A stretch of DNA of 64,000 bases from an uncultured Pelagibacteraceae bacterium (GCA_902585415.1 CACIDN010000003.1:1-64000); one strand, 5' to 3'; counted from the first letter of the stretch, positions 1 through 8,810 are shown. Made by a program: numbers and translations. Notes: generated by a model from the sequence alone, not told the origin.

Positions 1-45
1 AACAATATATCTCAAATACTCTTTTAAAAAATTAACGTTAATAAT

Positions 46-80
46 AAAAAAAAAGGGGGCGTTCTGTTGCCAGGTGCCCC
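46..80 (-). terminator. Intrinsic terminator of the tmRNA gene
   Basis: Read on the minus strand, the tmRNA coding piece ends in a hairpin whose arms are GGGGC and GCCCC, followed at once by nine T residues (the A-run at 46-54 on the plus strand). The stem is probably shared with the 3' structure of the tmRNA coding piece, so it serves both folding and termination. Nothing else is recognisable in bases 1-45. Confidence 0.7.
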
Positions 81-316
81 AAGACCCCGTTACTTAACTA
101 ATAAATTAATTAAGCAGCAAGAGCAAATTTATCATTTGCAATTATAAATAGCCCGTTACGGTGGAACTATTCCGAACGAAAGAAAGACTTTTAGACATCC
201 GTCGATCCTAGTTCACCCCCATAAGTTGTAAATTTTTGGTGGAGGTGGTGGGTACTGCCCCCACGTCCGCAATGTTTATTACGAAATTCGTTTATCGTCG
301 TAGTTGGAAAACCAAC
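55..316 (-). ncRNA. ssrA: Two-piece (circularly permuted) tmRNA
   Basis: tmRNA rescues stalled ribosomes: it enters as an alanyl-tRNA mimic and supplies a short reading frame tagging the product for proteolysis. On the minus strand the upstream part (about 316-237) is the acceptor piece: it has a T-arm with stem GTGGG/CCCAC and ends in ACCTCCACCA, so CCA is encoded. After a 16-nt spacer (236-221), probably excised, comes the coding piece (220-55), starting GGGGGTGAACTAGGATCGACGG-like; its first seven bases pair with CACCTCC of the acceptor piece (one G-U). The tag frame at 139-110 reads ANDKFALAA then TAA, with the usual LAA-type degron end. Permuted order is the known state in Alphaproteobacteria. 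Exact mature ends are not determinable from sequence alone, and the resume codon could be one codon earlier. Confidence 0.93.
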
Positions 317-320
317 ACTA

Positions 321-350
321 ATAATATAAAAGCAATTATATTAGATTCAA
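321..350 (-). promoter_or_regulatory. Candidate sigma-70 promoter for tmRNA
   Basis: On the minus strand there is TTGAAT (350-345), an 18-bp spacer and TATTAT (326-321). The start would fall near 314-316, where the transcript would open with the small hairpin GTTGG-TTTT-CCAAC. Position and spacing fit a strong stable-RNA promoter. In an AT-rich genome such boxes also arise by chance. Confidence 0.5.
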
Positions 351-360
351 TAAATAATTC

Positions 361-1308
361 ATGAAACTTACAATAGAACAAGAGCAGGAAATAAAGGATT
401 TACAATCCCAGGAAAACAAAACTAAAAGAGTAGTTGCCCCAGAACTTGAGAAAATCCTCTATGATGCAATTTCCGTTTTAGATCATGGGTTTGTTAGAGT
501 TATAGATTATATGGGCGATGACACGTCAATAGTTCAAGCAGCAAGGGTATCATATGGAAAGGGTACAAAAAAAGTTTCTACAGATAGCGGACTAATAAAA
601 TATTTAATGCGTCATTGGCACAGTACACCATTTGAGATGTGTGAAATTAAATACCATGTAAAGCTTCCAATTTTTATAGCTAGACAATGGATAAGACATA
701 GAACAGCAAATGTTAATGAATACTCAGCACGTTATTCAATTTTAGACAAAGAATTTTATTTACCAAAGAATGAACACTTAGCTGCACAATCAAAAAGTAA
801 CAGACAAGGTAGAGGAGATATTCTTCAAGGAGAACAAGCTAAAAAAGTTTTAAACCTTTTAAAAAATGATGCTGAGCGAACATATGAAAATTATGAAACA
901 ATGTTAAATGAAAGATATGACGGCTCAATAGTTGATGAAAATGAAACAGGACTTGCAAGAGAGCTTGCTAGAATGAATTTAACTTTAAATACTTATACAC
1001 AATGGTATTGGAAAACTGATCTTTTAAATTTAATGAATTTTTTAAGATTAAGAGCTGATCACCATGCTCAATATGAAATTAGAGCTTACGCAGATGTTAT
1101 GTTAGATACTTTAAAAAGATGGGTGCCAACAACTTATGAAGCGTTTATGGATTATAGAGTAGGTGGTACAGAAGTATCATCAAAAGGTAAAATAATTATT
1201 CAAAAATTAATAAGTGGTGAAAAAATAAATCCTGAGCAATCAGGCCTTTCAAAAAGGGAGTGGAATGAGCTTATGTTGGCTTTGGAATTAAAAGATAAAT
1301 TGATATAG
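361..1308 (+). CDS. thyX: Flavin-dependent thymidylate synthase ThyX
   Basis: Makes dTMP from dUMP with methylenetetrahydrofolate, FAD and NADPH, in the cytoplasm. The family signature RHRx7S is intact: R112-H113-R114, then S122. The second conserved block RHWHSTPFE lies at about 84-92. At 315 residues it is longer than the roughly 220-residue Thermotoga enzyme, with an N-terminal extension of about 40 residues and a C-terminal tail of about 45, as in many alphaproteobacterial homologues. The ATG follows AT-rich sequence without a clear Shine-Dalgarno site. It diverges from the tmRNA gene, so the 45-bp gap must hold both promoters. No thyA is seen in the window, consistent with ThyX being the sole thymidylate synthase, but that needs the whole genome. 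Confidence 0.96.
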   Translation: MKLTIEQEQEIKDLQSQENKTKRVVAPELEKILYDAISVLDHGFVRVIDYMGDDTSIVQAARVSYGKGTKKVSTDSGLIKYLMRHWHSTPFEMCEIKYHVKLPIFIARQWIRHRTANVNEYSARYSILDKEFYLPKNEHLAAQSKSNRQGRGDILQGEQAKKVLNLLKNDAERTYENYETMLNERYDGSIVDENETGLARELARMNLTLNTYTQWYWKTDLLNLMNFLRLRADHHAQYEIRAYADVMLDTLKRWVPTTYEAFMDYRVGGTEVSSKGKIIIQKLISGEKINPEQSGLSKREWNELMLALELKDKLI

Positions 1309-1333
1309 TTCTTAAAAAAAACCAAAGCAACAA

Positions 1334-3451
1334 ATGGAACTTTTAAGAAAAATAGCTTTTACAATATTCTTGTTATTTGTGAACATTAACGCTTTTGGAG
1401 CAATCTCATTTGTTGATGATATTGATGTTCCAGCAAATGGTGCCAATGGTCAGAACATTCCTCATGGTGTAACTTTTAATTCCGATGGAACAAAAATGTA
1501 TGTTGTAGGTGCATCGGCAAATAGAATAATTCAATATACATTAAGTACTCCTTTTGATATTTCAGAAGCAACTCTTTTAGCAGGAAGCACTTGCACTGAA
1601 GGGTTCGCAGGCGATGGATTAAAAGTAATATTTAACTCTGACGGAACTAAATTTTTTTTAGTAGATGATGCTACTCAAGATGTAGAAATATTTACTTTAA
1701 CCACAGCTTACGATATTTCGACTTGCACTAATACTGGCAGTAAAGATTTTGAAACTACCAATCTGAGAGATTTGAAATTTAGTAATAACGGAAAAAAAGT
1801 TTTTTTGTATGATCAAGCAGGCAGCAATCATTCCATCAAACAATATACTCTTTTAAGTCCATTTGATATATCAAATCATACTTTAGTTACAACATATACT
1901 GGCTCAGATAGCAAAACTCTTAAAGTACTTGTAGGTAATACAAATAAAACAAATGGTTTAGCATTTAGTTCTGATGGTTCTAAAATGTATGTAACAAATA
2001 ATACAAAAATAACCGAATTTACTTTGTCAAATTCTTTTGATTTATCAGATGTGACTTTCGAAGGTAGAAAAAATGTGTCAGATCAAGTTCTCAAGATATC
2101 TGGAATAACATTTAACAATGATGGTTCAAAAATGTTTATAGTAGATTTTACTTCAACTAGTACATCCGATATTCACGAATATAATGTAACATGTGGTTTT
2201 GGAGTAGTTAAATGTATTGATCCAACAAGCAATAAAGATGATGTGGCATCAATAGAAACTCAATCTGAAAGCGCAAAAAAATTAATACAACATACCACAT
2301 ATCCAGTGATCAATCGTATGCAATGGTTAAGAAGGAACAACAGTAGGGGAAATTTAACTAATCAAAATATTAAATTTCAATTTAATAATGAAATTTTAAA
2401 CTCTTTATCAAAAACGTTGCTACCAGTTTATTTATCTAATTATAATTCTTCAAACACCGATAATGAAAATTCTAGCTGGTCTCTATGGAGCGAGGGAACA
2501 ATTAGTGTAGGTCGAATAGGTGATACCTCTGTTTCATCCTCAAAAAATATCAATACTTCAGCAATCACGCTAGGTGCGGATAAAAGAGGCAAAGATAACA
2601 TAATGAGAGGTATTGCATTAAGATTTGGAAGTGATGATGTTGATGTGGGAGACCTTGGAAGTGGATTAAATATGAGTACATTTGGTCTGACTTTTTATGA
2701 GACCAAACCAAAAGGAGAAGAAAGATTTACTGATCACTTATTAGGTTTAAGTTTCATAAATTCTGATTTAATTAATAATAGTGGTTCTACTTCAACTAAT
2801 GGTGAGAGGTCTGGTGAGCAAATTTATGGCTCTTTTAGTTTAAGAGATACTCTTTCAAAAAATAACTTAAATTTTACACCTAAAATAAAGATAGACTACG
2901 GTGTAACACACTTTGCAGAATATACAGAAACAGGTGCTACAGGTTTAAATTTGAAATTTAAAGATCAGTACATTGGAAATTTTATTACCTCAGTTGGTGC
3001 TAATATTGATAAAAAATTTGATTTAAAAAATAAGACTTTTTTACCTTATTTTGATTTTAATTACTCTGCTGATATGAGCCCGTCAACAAAACAAAAATTT
3101 TCATATTCATCAAGTGGAGATAAATACACTTTAGATAATATTAATAATGCCACCCACAGTGTACATACTGGAATAGGTTTCGATTTAATTACAGATAGTG
3201 GTTTTAATTTAATGACAAAGTATACTAGAGACCAAACTACAGGAGGCAGTTATAATGATAATTTTGTAATTGCAGGAGATTATAGAGCATCATACAATTC
3301 ATCTTACGCTCTTTCTGTTCAAGAAACTACAACTGAAATCTCCTATAAAAGCAAACGTAACAACTTAAATTTTGATGTAACCAGTAATTTAGACTTTTTT
3401 GCTGATGATCCCGAATATGGTATTTATTTAAAAGTCTATACTTTAAAATAA
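1334..3451 (+). CDS. Outer-membrane protein: beta-propeller-like repeats plus autotransporter-like barrel
   Basis: A 705-residue exported protein with a signal peptide over about residues 1-22 (hydrophobic run ending NAFG-AI). The first 290 residues carry five degenerate repeats centred on F-x-x-D/N-G-x-K-x-Y/F, for example FNSDGTKMYVVG, FSSDGSKMYVTN and FNNDGSKMFIVD, about 40-55 residues apart, as in blade-forming propeller repeats. A linker follows (about 290-380). The rest, from about 380 to the end, alternates polar and aromatic/hydrophobic residues in strands typical of an outer-membrane barrel such as an autotransporter translocator. It lacks the usual C-terminal Phe (it ends YTLK). I infer a surface-displayed propeller; its ligand is unknown. 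It starts 25 bp after thyX and converges on mrp with a 2-bp gap. Confidence 0.7.
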   Translation: MELLRKIAFTIFLLFVNINAFGAISFVDDIDVPANGANGQNIPHGVTFNSDGTKMYVVGASANRIIQYTLSTPFDISEATLLAGSTCTEGFAGDGLKVIFNSDGTKFFLVDDATQDVEIFTLTTAYDISTCTNTGSKDFETTNLRDLKFSNNGKKVFLYDQAGSNHSIKQYTLLSPFDISNHTLVTTYTGSDSKTLKVLVGNTNKTNGLAFSSDGSKMYVTNNTKITEFTLSNSFDLSDVTFEGRKNVSDQVLKISGITFNNDGSKMFIVDFTSTSTSDIHEYNVTCGFGVVKCIDPTSNKDDVASIETQSESAKKLIQHTTYPVINRMQWLRRNNSRGNLTNQNIKFQFNNEILNSLSKTLLPVYLSNYNSSNTDNENSSWSLWSEGTISVGRIGDTSVSSSKNINTSAITLGADKRGKDNIMRGIALRFGSDDVDVGDLGSGLNMSTFGLTFYETKPKGEERFTDHLLGLSFINSDLINNSGSTSTNGERSGEQIYGSFSLRDTLSKNNLNFTPKIKIDYGVTHFAEYTETGATGLNLKFKDQYIGNFITSVGANIDKKFDLKNKTFLPYFDFNYSADMSPSTKQKFSYSSSGDKYTLDNINNATHSVHTGIGFDLITDSGFNLMTKYTRDQTTGGSYNDNFVIAGDYRASYNSSYALSVQETTTEISYKSKRNNLNFDVTSNLDFFADDPEYGIYLKVYTLK

Positions 3452-3453
3452 AA

Positions 3454-4251
3454 TTAATTTTCAATAAAAGAAGACTTAATTTTTTTTGCAATATCTAAAT
3501 AAATTTTAGAAATCTTATTATCTGGATTGCTCTCAACAATTGGCTTCCCTTGATCACCTGCCTTACCAACCTCGGGATCAATTGGAATTTCACATAAAAA
3601 TTCTTTACTGAATTCTTCTGCGGTTCTTTTAACCCCGCCTTCTCCAAAAATAGGATATTTTTTTCCACCCTCTCCCTTAAAAAAGCTCATATTATCCACA
3701 AGACCTATAATTTTAACACCTAATTTATCAAACATCCTTATCCCTCTTTTTACATCTTGAAGTGCAAGTTCTTGGGGAGTTGAAACAATTATAGCTCCAT
3801 CCATCTCTATTTCTTGCGCAAATGTTAGTTGTGTATCTCCTGTACCTGGAGGCATATCTACAATAATAAAATCTAGATTGTTCCAGCTTACTTTTTGTGC
3901 AAAAGTTTTTATAGTGCTAGTTACCATTGGACCTCTCCAAATCATTGGAGTTTGCTCATCAGTTAAGAAACCAATCGACATACATTGTATGTCATATTTA
4001 ACAATGGGTTTTAAATTTGAACCATCACTTTCGGGTTTTTGATTAATTGAAAAAAGCTTTGGTAAAGAAGGACCATAAATATCAGCATCTAGCAACCCTA
4101 CTTTGCAACCCAAATTTTTTAATGCCAATGCAAGGTTTGTTGCAAAAGTAGATTTTCCTACACCACCTTTGGCACTCGAGATCGCGATTGTAAATTTAGT
4201 ACCAGTAATTGGGTTTTTAACAAATGTTTTTTTATAAGGTTTTCCAATCAT
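3454..4251 (-). CDS. mrp: Mrp/ApbC-family iron-sulfur cluster carrier ATPase
   Basis: Mrp/NBP35 proteins are dimeric P-loop ATPases that carry Fe-S clusters to apo-enzymes. The deviant Walker A KGGVGKS lies at residues 28-34, and the Walker B region VDMPPGTGDT at about 131-140, both diagnostic. Two features are odd. At 265 residues it lacks the N-terminal MIP18/DUF59 domain of typical bacterial Mrp proteins (about 350-370 residues). The CxxC normally found just after the MSxF segment (here MSFF, 188-191) is absent: the segment reads MSFFKGEGGKKYPIFGEGG. It could deliver clusters by another mode or act in a different role. It diverges from hflK across an 81-bp gap. Confidence 0.88.
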   Translation of the reverse strand: MIGKPYKKTFVKNPITGTKFTIAISSAKGGVGKSTFATNLALALKNLGCKVGLLDADIYGPSLPKLFSINQKPESDGSNLKPIVKYDIQCMSIGFLTDEQTPMIWRGPMVTSTIKTFAQKVSWNNLDFIIVDMPPGTGDTQLTFAQEIEMDGAIIVSTPQELALQDVKRGIRMFDKLGVKIIGLVDNMSFFKGEGGKKYPIFGEGGVKRTAEEFSKEFLCEIPIDPEVGKAGDQGKPIVESNPDNKISKIYLDIAKKIKSSFIEN

Positions 4252-4298
4252 TGCTACATTAAGTCCGATTTTTTAATGATTCTTTTAACATACTAAAC

Positions 4299-4326
4299 TT
4301 GTTTTTCCCAACAAAGACACTATATA
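4299..4326 (+). promoter_or_regulatory. Candidate promoter of the hflK operon
   Basis: TTGTTT (4299-4304), a 16-bp spacer and TATATA (4321-4326) lie in the 81-bp divergent gap. The expected start falls at about 4333, the A of the hflK ATG, so the transcript could be leaderless or nearly so. The -35 box also lies in a short inverted repeat, TTGTT-N6-AACAA. Boxes are read by eye and can occur by chance in AT-rich DNA. Confidence 0.4.
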
Positions 4327-4332
4327 AAGTGC

Positions 4333-5430
4333 ATGGTCAATGATTTTAAAAGTAGAGGTGGTAGCCCTTGGGGATCTCCTCCAGGTGGCGGTGGAAATGG
4401 TTCAGGAAGAAGAGGTCCAACACCTCCAAACATAGACGAGATTATTAAAACTTTGCAAGATAAAATAAATAAGTTTTTACCTGGCGGTGCATCTAAAGGT
4501 GGTAAGCCATTAATTTTTGGACTTTCAATTTTATTAATAATCTATGCTTTAAGTGGTTTATATCGTGTTTTGCCAGATGAGCAGGGCGTTGTTTTAAGAT
4601 TTGGAAAATTTGTTACAACAACTCAACCAGGTTTGAATTATCACATACCTTTTCCAATTGAGAGTGTTATAACTCCTAAGGTTACAAAAGTTAATAGAAT
4701 TGATATTGGTTTTAGATCAGAAAGAGATTCAGGATTTAGTTCAGGTGTAGTAGCCGATGTACCAGAAGAAAGTTTAATGTTAACAGGAGACGAAAATATT
4801 GTTAACATTGATTTTTCTGTATTTTGGGTAATTAAAGATGCAGGAAAATTTTTATTTAAAATTCAAGATCCAGAGGGAACAGTAAAAGCAGCTGCGGAAA
4901 CAGCAATGAGAGAAGTGATAGCTAAAAGCAATATTCAACCAATTTTAACTGAAGGAAGATCAGTTATAGAACAAGAAACAGAAACAATTATTCAAGAAAT
5001 TTTAGACGAATATCAGAGTGGAATACAAGTCACGCAAGTTCAAACACAAAAAGCAGACCCACCAGATCAAGTTATCGATGCATTTAGAGATGTTCAAGCA
5101 GCAAGAGCAGACATGGAGAGATCAAAAAATGAAGCTGAGGCTTATGCAAATGATGTTATTCCAAGAGCAAGAGGTGAAGCTGCAAAAATACTTCAAGCTG
5201 CTGAAGCATATAAGAAAGAGGTTGTTGCAAAAGCAGAGGGTGAAGCAAGTAGATTTTTATCAATTTTTACCGAATACGCGAAAGCAAAAGAAGTAACACA
5301 AGAGAGAATGTATCTAGAAACAATGGAGAAAGTTCTTGCTGATATAGATAAAGTAATAATAGATAAAGACTCAGGTTCAGGTGTTGTTCCTTATCTGCCA
5401 TTACCAGAATTAAAAAAGAAAACTAATTAA
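4333..5430 (+). CDS. hflK: HflK, subunit of the FtsH-regulating HflKC complex
   Basis: HflK and HflC form a large inner-membrane cage around the FtsH protease and modulate which membrane proteins it degrades. The protein has a Gly/Pro-rich cytosolic N-terminus (SRGGSPWGSPPGGGG, about 7-21), one membrane segment at about 60-80 and then a band-7/SPFH domain with VLRFGKFVTTTQPGLNYHIP just after the membrane. A long Ala/Glu-rich helical region at about 245-320 (ARADMERSKNEAEAYANDV) matches the SPFH coiled coil. The glycine-rich N-terminus confirms the start despite no visible Shine-Dalgarno site. hflC starts 1 bp after its stop. Confidence 0.95.
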   Translation: MVNDFKSRGGSPWGSPPGGGGNGSGRRGPTPPNIDEIIKTLQDKINKFLPGGASKGGKPLIFGLSILLIIYALSGLYRVLPDEQGVVLRFGKFVTTTQPGLNYHIPFPIESVITPKVTKVNRIDIGFRSERDSGFSSGVVADVPEESLMLTGDENIVNIDFSVFWVIKDAGKFLFKIQDPEGTVKAAAETAMREVIAKSNIQPILTEGRSVIEQETETIIQEILDEYQSGIQVTQVQTQKADPPDQVIDAFRDVQAARADMERSKNEAEAYANDVIPRARGEAAKILQAAEAYKKEVVAKAEGEASRFLSIFTEYAKAKEVTQERMYLETMEKVLADIDKVIIDKDSGSGVVPYLPLPELKKKTN

Positions 5431-5431
5431 T

Positions 5432-6301
5432 ATGAAAAAATTTGCGTTACCAATTATAATTGTTTTAGCTGTCACAGCATTTTTCTCAATTTTTATAGTT
5501 AAAGAAATCAATCAAGCTATTGTTTTACAGTTTGGTGATCCAAAAAAAATTATTTTAAAACCTGGTATTAATTTTAAATTACCATTCATCCAGAATGTTG
5601 TATATCTTGATAAAAGAATTTTAAATTTAGATACACCACCTGAGGAAGTGATCGCATCTGATCAAAAACGTTTAATAGTTGACGCTTTTGCAAGATTTCA
5701 AATTGTGGATCCACTAAAATTTTATATATCAGTTGGCAATGAAAGAGTTGCAAGATCAAGACTATCCACAATTATAAATTCAAGAATAAGAAATGTATTA
5801 GGTCAACAAGAATTACAAACTCTATTATCACAAGATAGAACAAAACAAATGTCCCTAATTCAAGAAGGCGTAAATAATGAAGCTAAAAATTTCGGAATTA
5901 AAATAGTAGATGTAAGAATAAAGAGAGCAGATCTTCCACAAGCGAACAGTGATGCTATTTATAGAAGAATGCAAACTGAAAGAGAGAGAGAAGCAAAGGA
6001 ATTTAGAGCCAAAGGTGCAGAAATGGCGGTAACAATAACATCAACCGCAGACAAAGAAGTTACTGTAATACTTGCAGATGCAGAAAAAAAATCTCAGATT
6101 ATGAAGGGTGAAGGAGATGGAACAAGAAATAAAATATTTGCGGATGCTTTTGGACAAGACCCTCAATTCTTTGCTTTTTATAGAGCAATGCAAGCTTATG
6201 AAAAAGCTCTGATAGGAGGAGAGACTTCACTAATTCTTTCTCCAGATAGCGAATTTTTCAAATTCTTTGGAGACATAAAAGCGAAACAAACAAACCAGTA
6301 A
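5432..6301 (+). CDS. hflC: HflC, partner of HflK in the FtsH-regulating complex
   Basis: A 289-residue band-7/SPFH protein with a single N-terminal signal-anchor (about residues 4-22). SPFH signatures include LQFGDPKKIILKPGINFKLP after the membrane segment and RTKQMSLIQEGVNNEAKNFG in the middle. The conserved end of the coiled-coil region appears as KGEGDGTRNKIFADAFGQDP near 225-245, a block typical of HflC. It works as a hetero-oligomer with HflK, encoded immediately upstream. Lengths and gene order hflK-hflC-(DUF2065)-degP match the arrangement found in other Proteobacteria. Confidence 0.95.
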   Translation: MKKFALPIIIVLAVTAFFSIFIVKEINQAIVLQFGDPKKIILKPGINFKLPFIQNVVYLDKRILNLDTPPEEVIASDQKRLIVDAFARFQIVDPLKFYISVGNERVARSRLSTIINSRIRNVLGQQELQTLLSQDRTKQMSLIQEGVNNEAKNFGIKIVDVRIKRADLPQANSDAIYRRMQTEREREAKEFRAKGAEMAVTITSTADKEVTVILADAEKKSQIMKGEGDGTRNKIFADAFGQDPQFFAFYRAMQAYEKALIGGETSLILSPDSEFFKFFGDIKAKQTNQ

Positions 6302-6305
6302 AACT

Positions 6306-6494
6306 ATGAGAGAAATAATAGTCGCTTTAGGACTATTTTTATTTATAGAAGGAGCTTTATATGCCTTATTTCCCTCAAAAATGAGAAATATGTTAGAAAA
6401 GTTAAAGTTGATAAAAGACTCCCAACTAAGATTTGGAGGCTTTGTATTTGCATTGGTTGGCTTTTTAATCATTTGGTATATGAAAGTTTTATGA
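6306..6494 (+). CDS. DUF2065 (YjeT-type) small inner-membrane protein
   Basis: A 62-residue protein made almost entirely of two membrane helices (about 5-22 and 43-60), joined by a basic loop (SKMRNMLEKLKLIKD). The pattern GLFLFIEGALYALFPSKMR matches the DUF2065/YjeT family, whose genes commonly sit beside hflKC. Its biochemical function is not known. It is 4 bp after hflC and its stop overlaps the probable degP start (ATGA), so it is translated from the same message. The position suggests a role tied to HflKC or FtsH, which is inference. Confidence 0.85.
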   Translation: MREIIVALGLFLFIEGALYALFPSKMRNMLEKLKLIKDSQLRFGGFVFALVGFLIIWYMKVL

Positions 6495-7897
6495 GGGTAA
6501 TGTTAAAAAAATATTTTATCTTGGTATTATTGTTTTCAATAACATCAATTTTACCAACAAACTCTCAAGATAGACCAGTATCTTTTGCTGATCTAGCAGA
6601 GAGGTTAATGCCGTCGGTGGTAAATATTTCAACCACAACAACTGTAGTACAGAATACAAATCCTTTCCCATTTGAATTTCCTCCAGGATCGCCATTTGGA
6701 GATATGTTTAAAGAATTTGGTTCACCCCAAAAAAGAAAGGCAAGCGCATTAGGTTCAGGTTTTGTAATAGATAGCAACGGAACTGTTATAACAAACAATC
6801 ATGTAATAAAAGGTGCTGAAGATATAGTAGTTAGGTTTAGTAATGACAAAGAATATAAAGCAGAAATAATTGGTGCAGACCCACTATCAGATGTTGCGGT
6901 ATTAAAAATAAAATCTGATGATAAGTTTAAACCAGTTGAGTTTGCAGATTCTGATAAAGCACGAATTGGTGATTGGGTTATCGCGATTGGAAATCCTTTT
7001 GGCCTAGGAGGTACAGTTACTTCAGGAATTATTTCAGCAAGAAATAGAAATATAGGATTATCTAGATACGAAGATTTTATTCAAACAGATGCATCGATTA
7101 ATACAGGGAACTCAGGTGGACCTTTATTCAATATGGATGGCGATGTTATAGGAATAAATACAGCAATACTTGGTCAACAAGGATCAATTGGTATTGGTTT
7201 TGCAATTCCATCAAACAGCGCAAAACAAGTTATAGATCAGCTAATTGAGTTTGGTGAGACTAAAAGAGGATGGCTTGGTGTCAGAATACAAAACGTTACT
7301 AAAGAAATTGCAGAAATTGAAAAATTAGGAAAAGCAAGAGGTGCATTGGTTGCAAGTGTGGCTCCAGGAAGTCCTTCAGACAAAGGAGGAATTAAAGATG
7401 GTGATATAATACTAGAATTTGACGGAAAAAAAATTAATGAAATGCAAGAATTGCCATTAATTGTTGCTCAAACAAAAGTCGGTAAAGTTGTTAAATTAAA
7501 AGTATGGAGAAATAAAAAAGAAACAACAAAAACAATTACTCTTGGCAGACTTGAAACTTCGGAAGATTTTAAAGCTGAAACTCCAAATATTCCAAAGGTT
7601 GAGATTATAAATGCTCTAAAAATTGAGGTTAGACCAACAACAAAAGAAGATATTATTAAAAGACAACTACCACCAAATATATCAGGTTTAGTAATTACTA
7701 AAATAGAACCAGATAGTCCAATAAACTATCTAAAAGTAAACGACATAATCGTTGAAGCTGGTAAAAGAAAAGTCAAGTCTGCTAATCAATTAAATAATTT
7801 AGTTAACTTAGCTTTAAAGTCACAAAATAAAACTATATTAATTGCAATATTTAACAATCAAAATCAAAAAAGATATATCGGCGTAAAATTGGATTAA
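6491..7897 (+). CDS. degP: DegP/DegQ-type periplasmic serine protease (HtrA family)
   Basis: Degrades or refolds misfolded envelope proteins. I chose the ATG at the ATGA overlap with the upstream gene; a second ATG at 6500 is nearly as good, and an upstream ATG at 6473 would only add residues ahead of a normal signal peptide. The signal peptide (MLKKYFILVLLFSITSILP) leads into a trypsin-like domain with the catalytic triad visible: His in ITNNHVIKG (about 104), Asp in DPLSDVAVLK (about 134) and Ser in TGNSGGPLF (about 208). Two PDZ domains follow, the first with WLGVRIQNVT at about 255. Standard length for the family. It closes the hflKC group; miaA starts 1 bp later. Confidence 0.95.
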   Translation: MRVMLKKYFILVLLFSITSILPTNSQDRPVSFADLAERLMPSVVNISTTTTVVQNTNPFPFEFPPGSPFGDMFKEFGSPQKRKASALGSGFVIDSNGTVITNNHVIKGAEDIVVRFSNDKEYKAEIIGADPLSDVAVLKIKSDDKFKPVEFADSDKARIGDWVIAIGNPFGLGGTVTSGIISARNRNIGLSRYEDFIQTDASINTGNSGGPLFNMDGDVIGINTAILGQQGSIGIGFAIPSNSAKQVIDQLIEFGETKRGWLGVRIQNVTKEIAEIEKLGKARGALVASVAPGSPSDKGGIKDGDIILEFDGKKINEMQELPLIVAQTKVGKVVKLKVWRNKKETTKTITLGRLETSEDFKAETPNIPKVEIINALKIEVRPTTKEDIIKRQLPPNISGLVITKIEPDSPINYLKVNDIIVEAGKRKVKSANQLNNLVNLALKSQNKTILIAIFNNQNQKRYIGVKLD

Positions 7898-7898
7898 T

Positions 7899-8810
7899 AT
7901 GGACCTAAAGTCCAAAATAATTTTAATTTCAGGACCCACATCATCAGGTAAATCAAAATTTGCACTCAGCGTCGCAAAAAAAATCAATGGCGAAATTATC
8001 AATGCTGATAGTATGCAAATATTTAAAGAAATAAAAATTTTAAATGCAAGACCAAGTAAAGAAGATAGATTAAATATTAAGCATCATTTATATGGTTTTC
8101 TAAGTGTTAAAAAAAATTTTTCAGTAGGTCAGTGGTTAAAAAAATGTCTAACAAAAATTTCAGAAATCCAAAAAAGAAAAAAAGTGCCAATAATAGTTGG
8201 TGGCACTGGTCTTTATTTCAAGTCTTTAGTTGATGGTTTAGCAAAAATACCAAAGATTAGTAAAGAAAATAGAGATAAAGCAAGAATGTTACAAAAAAAA
8301 ATCGGACAAAAAAATTTTTATAAAAGATTAATAAAATTAGACCCTTTGTGTAAAAATAATATTAATATTAATGATCGAAATAGATCTATCAGAGCTTACG
8401 AAGTTTATAATCAAACAAATAAATCTTTATATACTTGGTTTAAGAATACAAAAATTCATTTTCAAAATAAGGAATTTGAGAAAATATTTATTGATATTTC
8501 AAGAGATGAAGTTGTTAAAAGTCTATCAAGAAGGGTAGATAAAATGATCAAAGCAGGAGCTATTCAAGAAGTAAAGAGATTCAACAAATTAAAAGTAAAA
8601 AAAGCGAATAGTTCATTTAACATAATTGGAATTAGAGAAATTAACGAATTAAAATCAGATAAAACCAATTTGAGTCTTGTAAAAGAAAAAATTACCATAA
8701 AAACCAGGCAATATGCTAAAAGGCAGATGACTTGGGCTAGGGGTCATATGAAAGACTGGCAGAAGATTGCTCCAAACAATCTAAATTCTTATCTAAAAAA
8801 GATTAGTTAA
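7899..8810 (+). CDS. miaA: tRNA dimethylallyltransferase MiaA
   Basis: Transfers a dimethylallyl group to N6 of A37 in tRNAs reading codons that begin with U. The P-loop GPTSSGKS is at residues 12-19. The block NADSMQIFKEIKILNARPS, holding the catalytic Asp and target-binding residues, follows at about 36-54, and VGGTGLYFKSLVDGL at about 98-112 is family-specific. The C-terminal TRQYAKRQMTWARGH (about 266-280) is the conserved tail. The 303-residue length is normal. It is 1 bp after degP and shares its message. The next gene is 38 bp downstream behind a small inverted repeat. Confidence 0.96.
   Translation: MDLKSKIILISGPTSSGKSKFALSVAKKINGEIINADSMQIFKEIKILNARPSKEDRLNIKHHLYGFLSVKKNFSVGQWLKKCLTKISEIQKRKKVPIIVGGTGLYFKSLVDGLAKIPKISKENRDKARMLQKKIGQKNFYKRLIKLDPLCKNNININDRNRSIRAYEVYNQTNKSLYTWFKNTKIHFQNKEFEKIFIDISRDEVVKSLSRRVDKMIKAGAIQEVKRFNKLKVKKANSSFNIIGIREINELKSDKTNLSLVKEKITIKTRQYAKRQMTWARGHMKDWQKIAPNNLNSYLKKIS

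Noticed and set aside
5018-5296. 92-codon open frame inside hflK
   Set aside because: It is composed of Lys/Gln/Arg-rich low-complexity residues as expected from an out-of-frame reading of the HflK coiled coil; no start signal.
6473-6490. Upstream ATG for degP
   Set aside because: It adds six residues inside the preceding gene; the ATGA overlap at 6491 gives a standard signal peptide.
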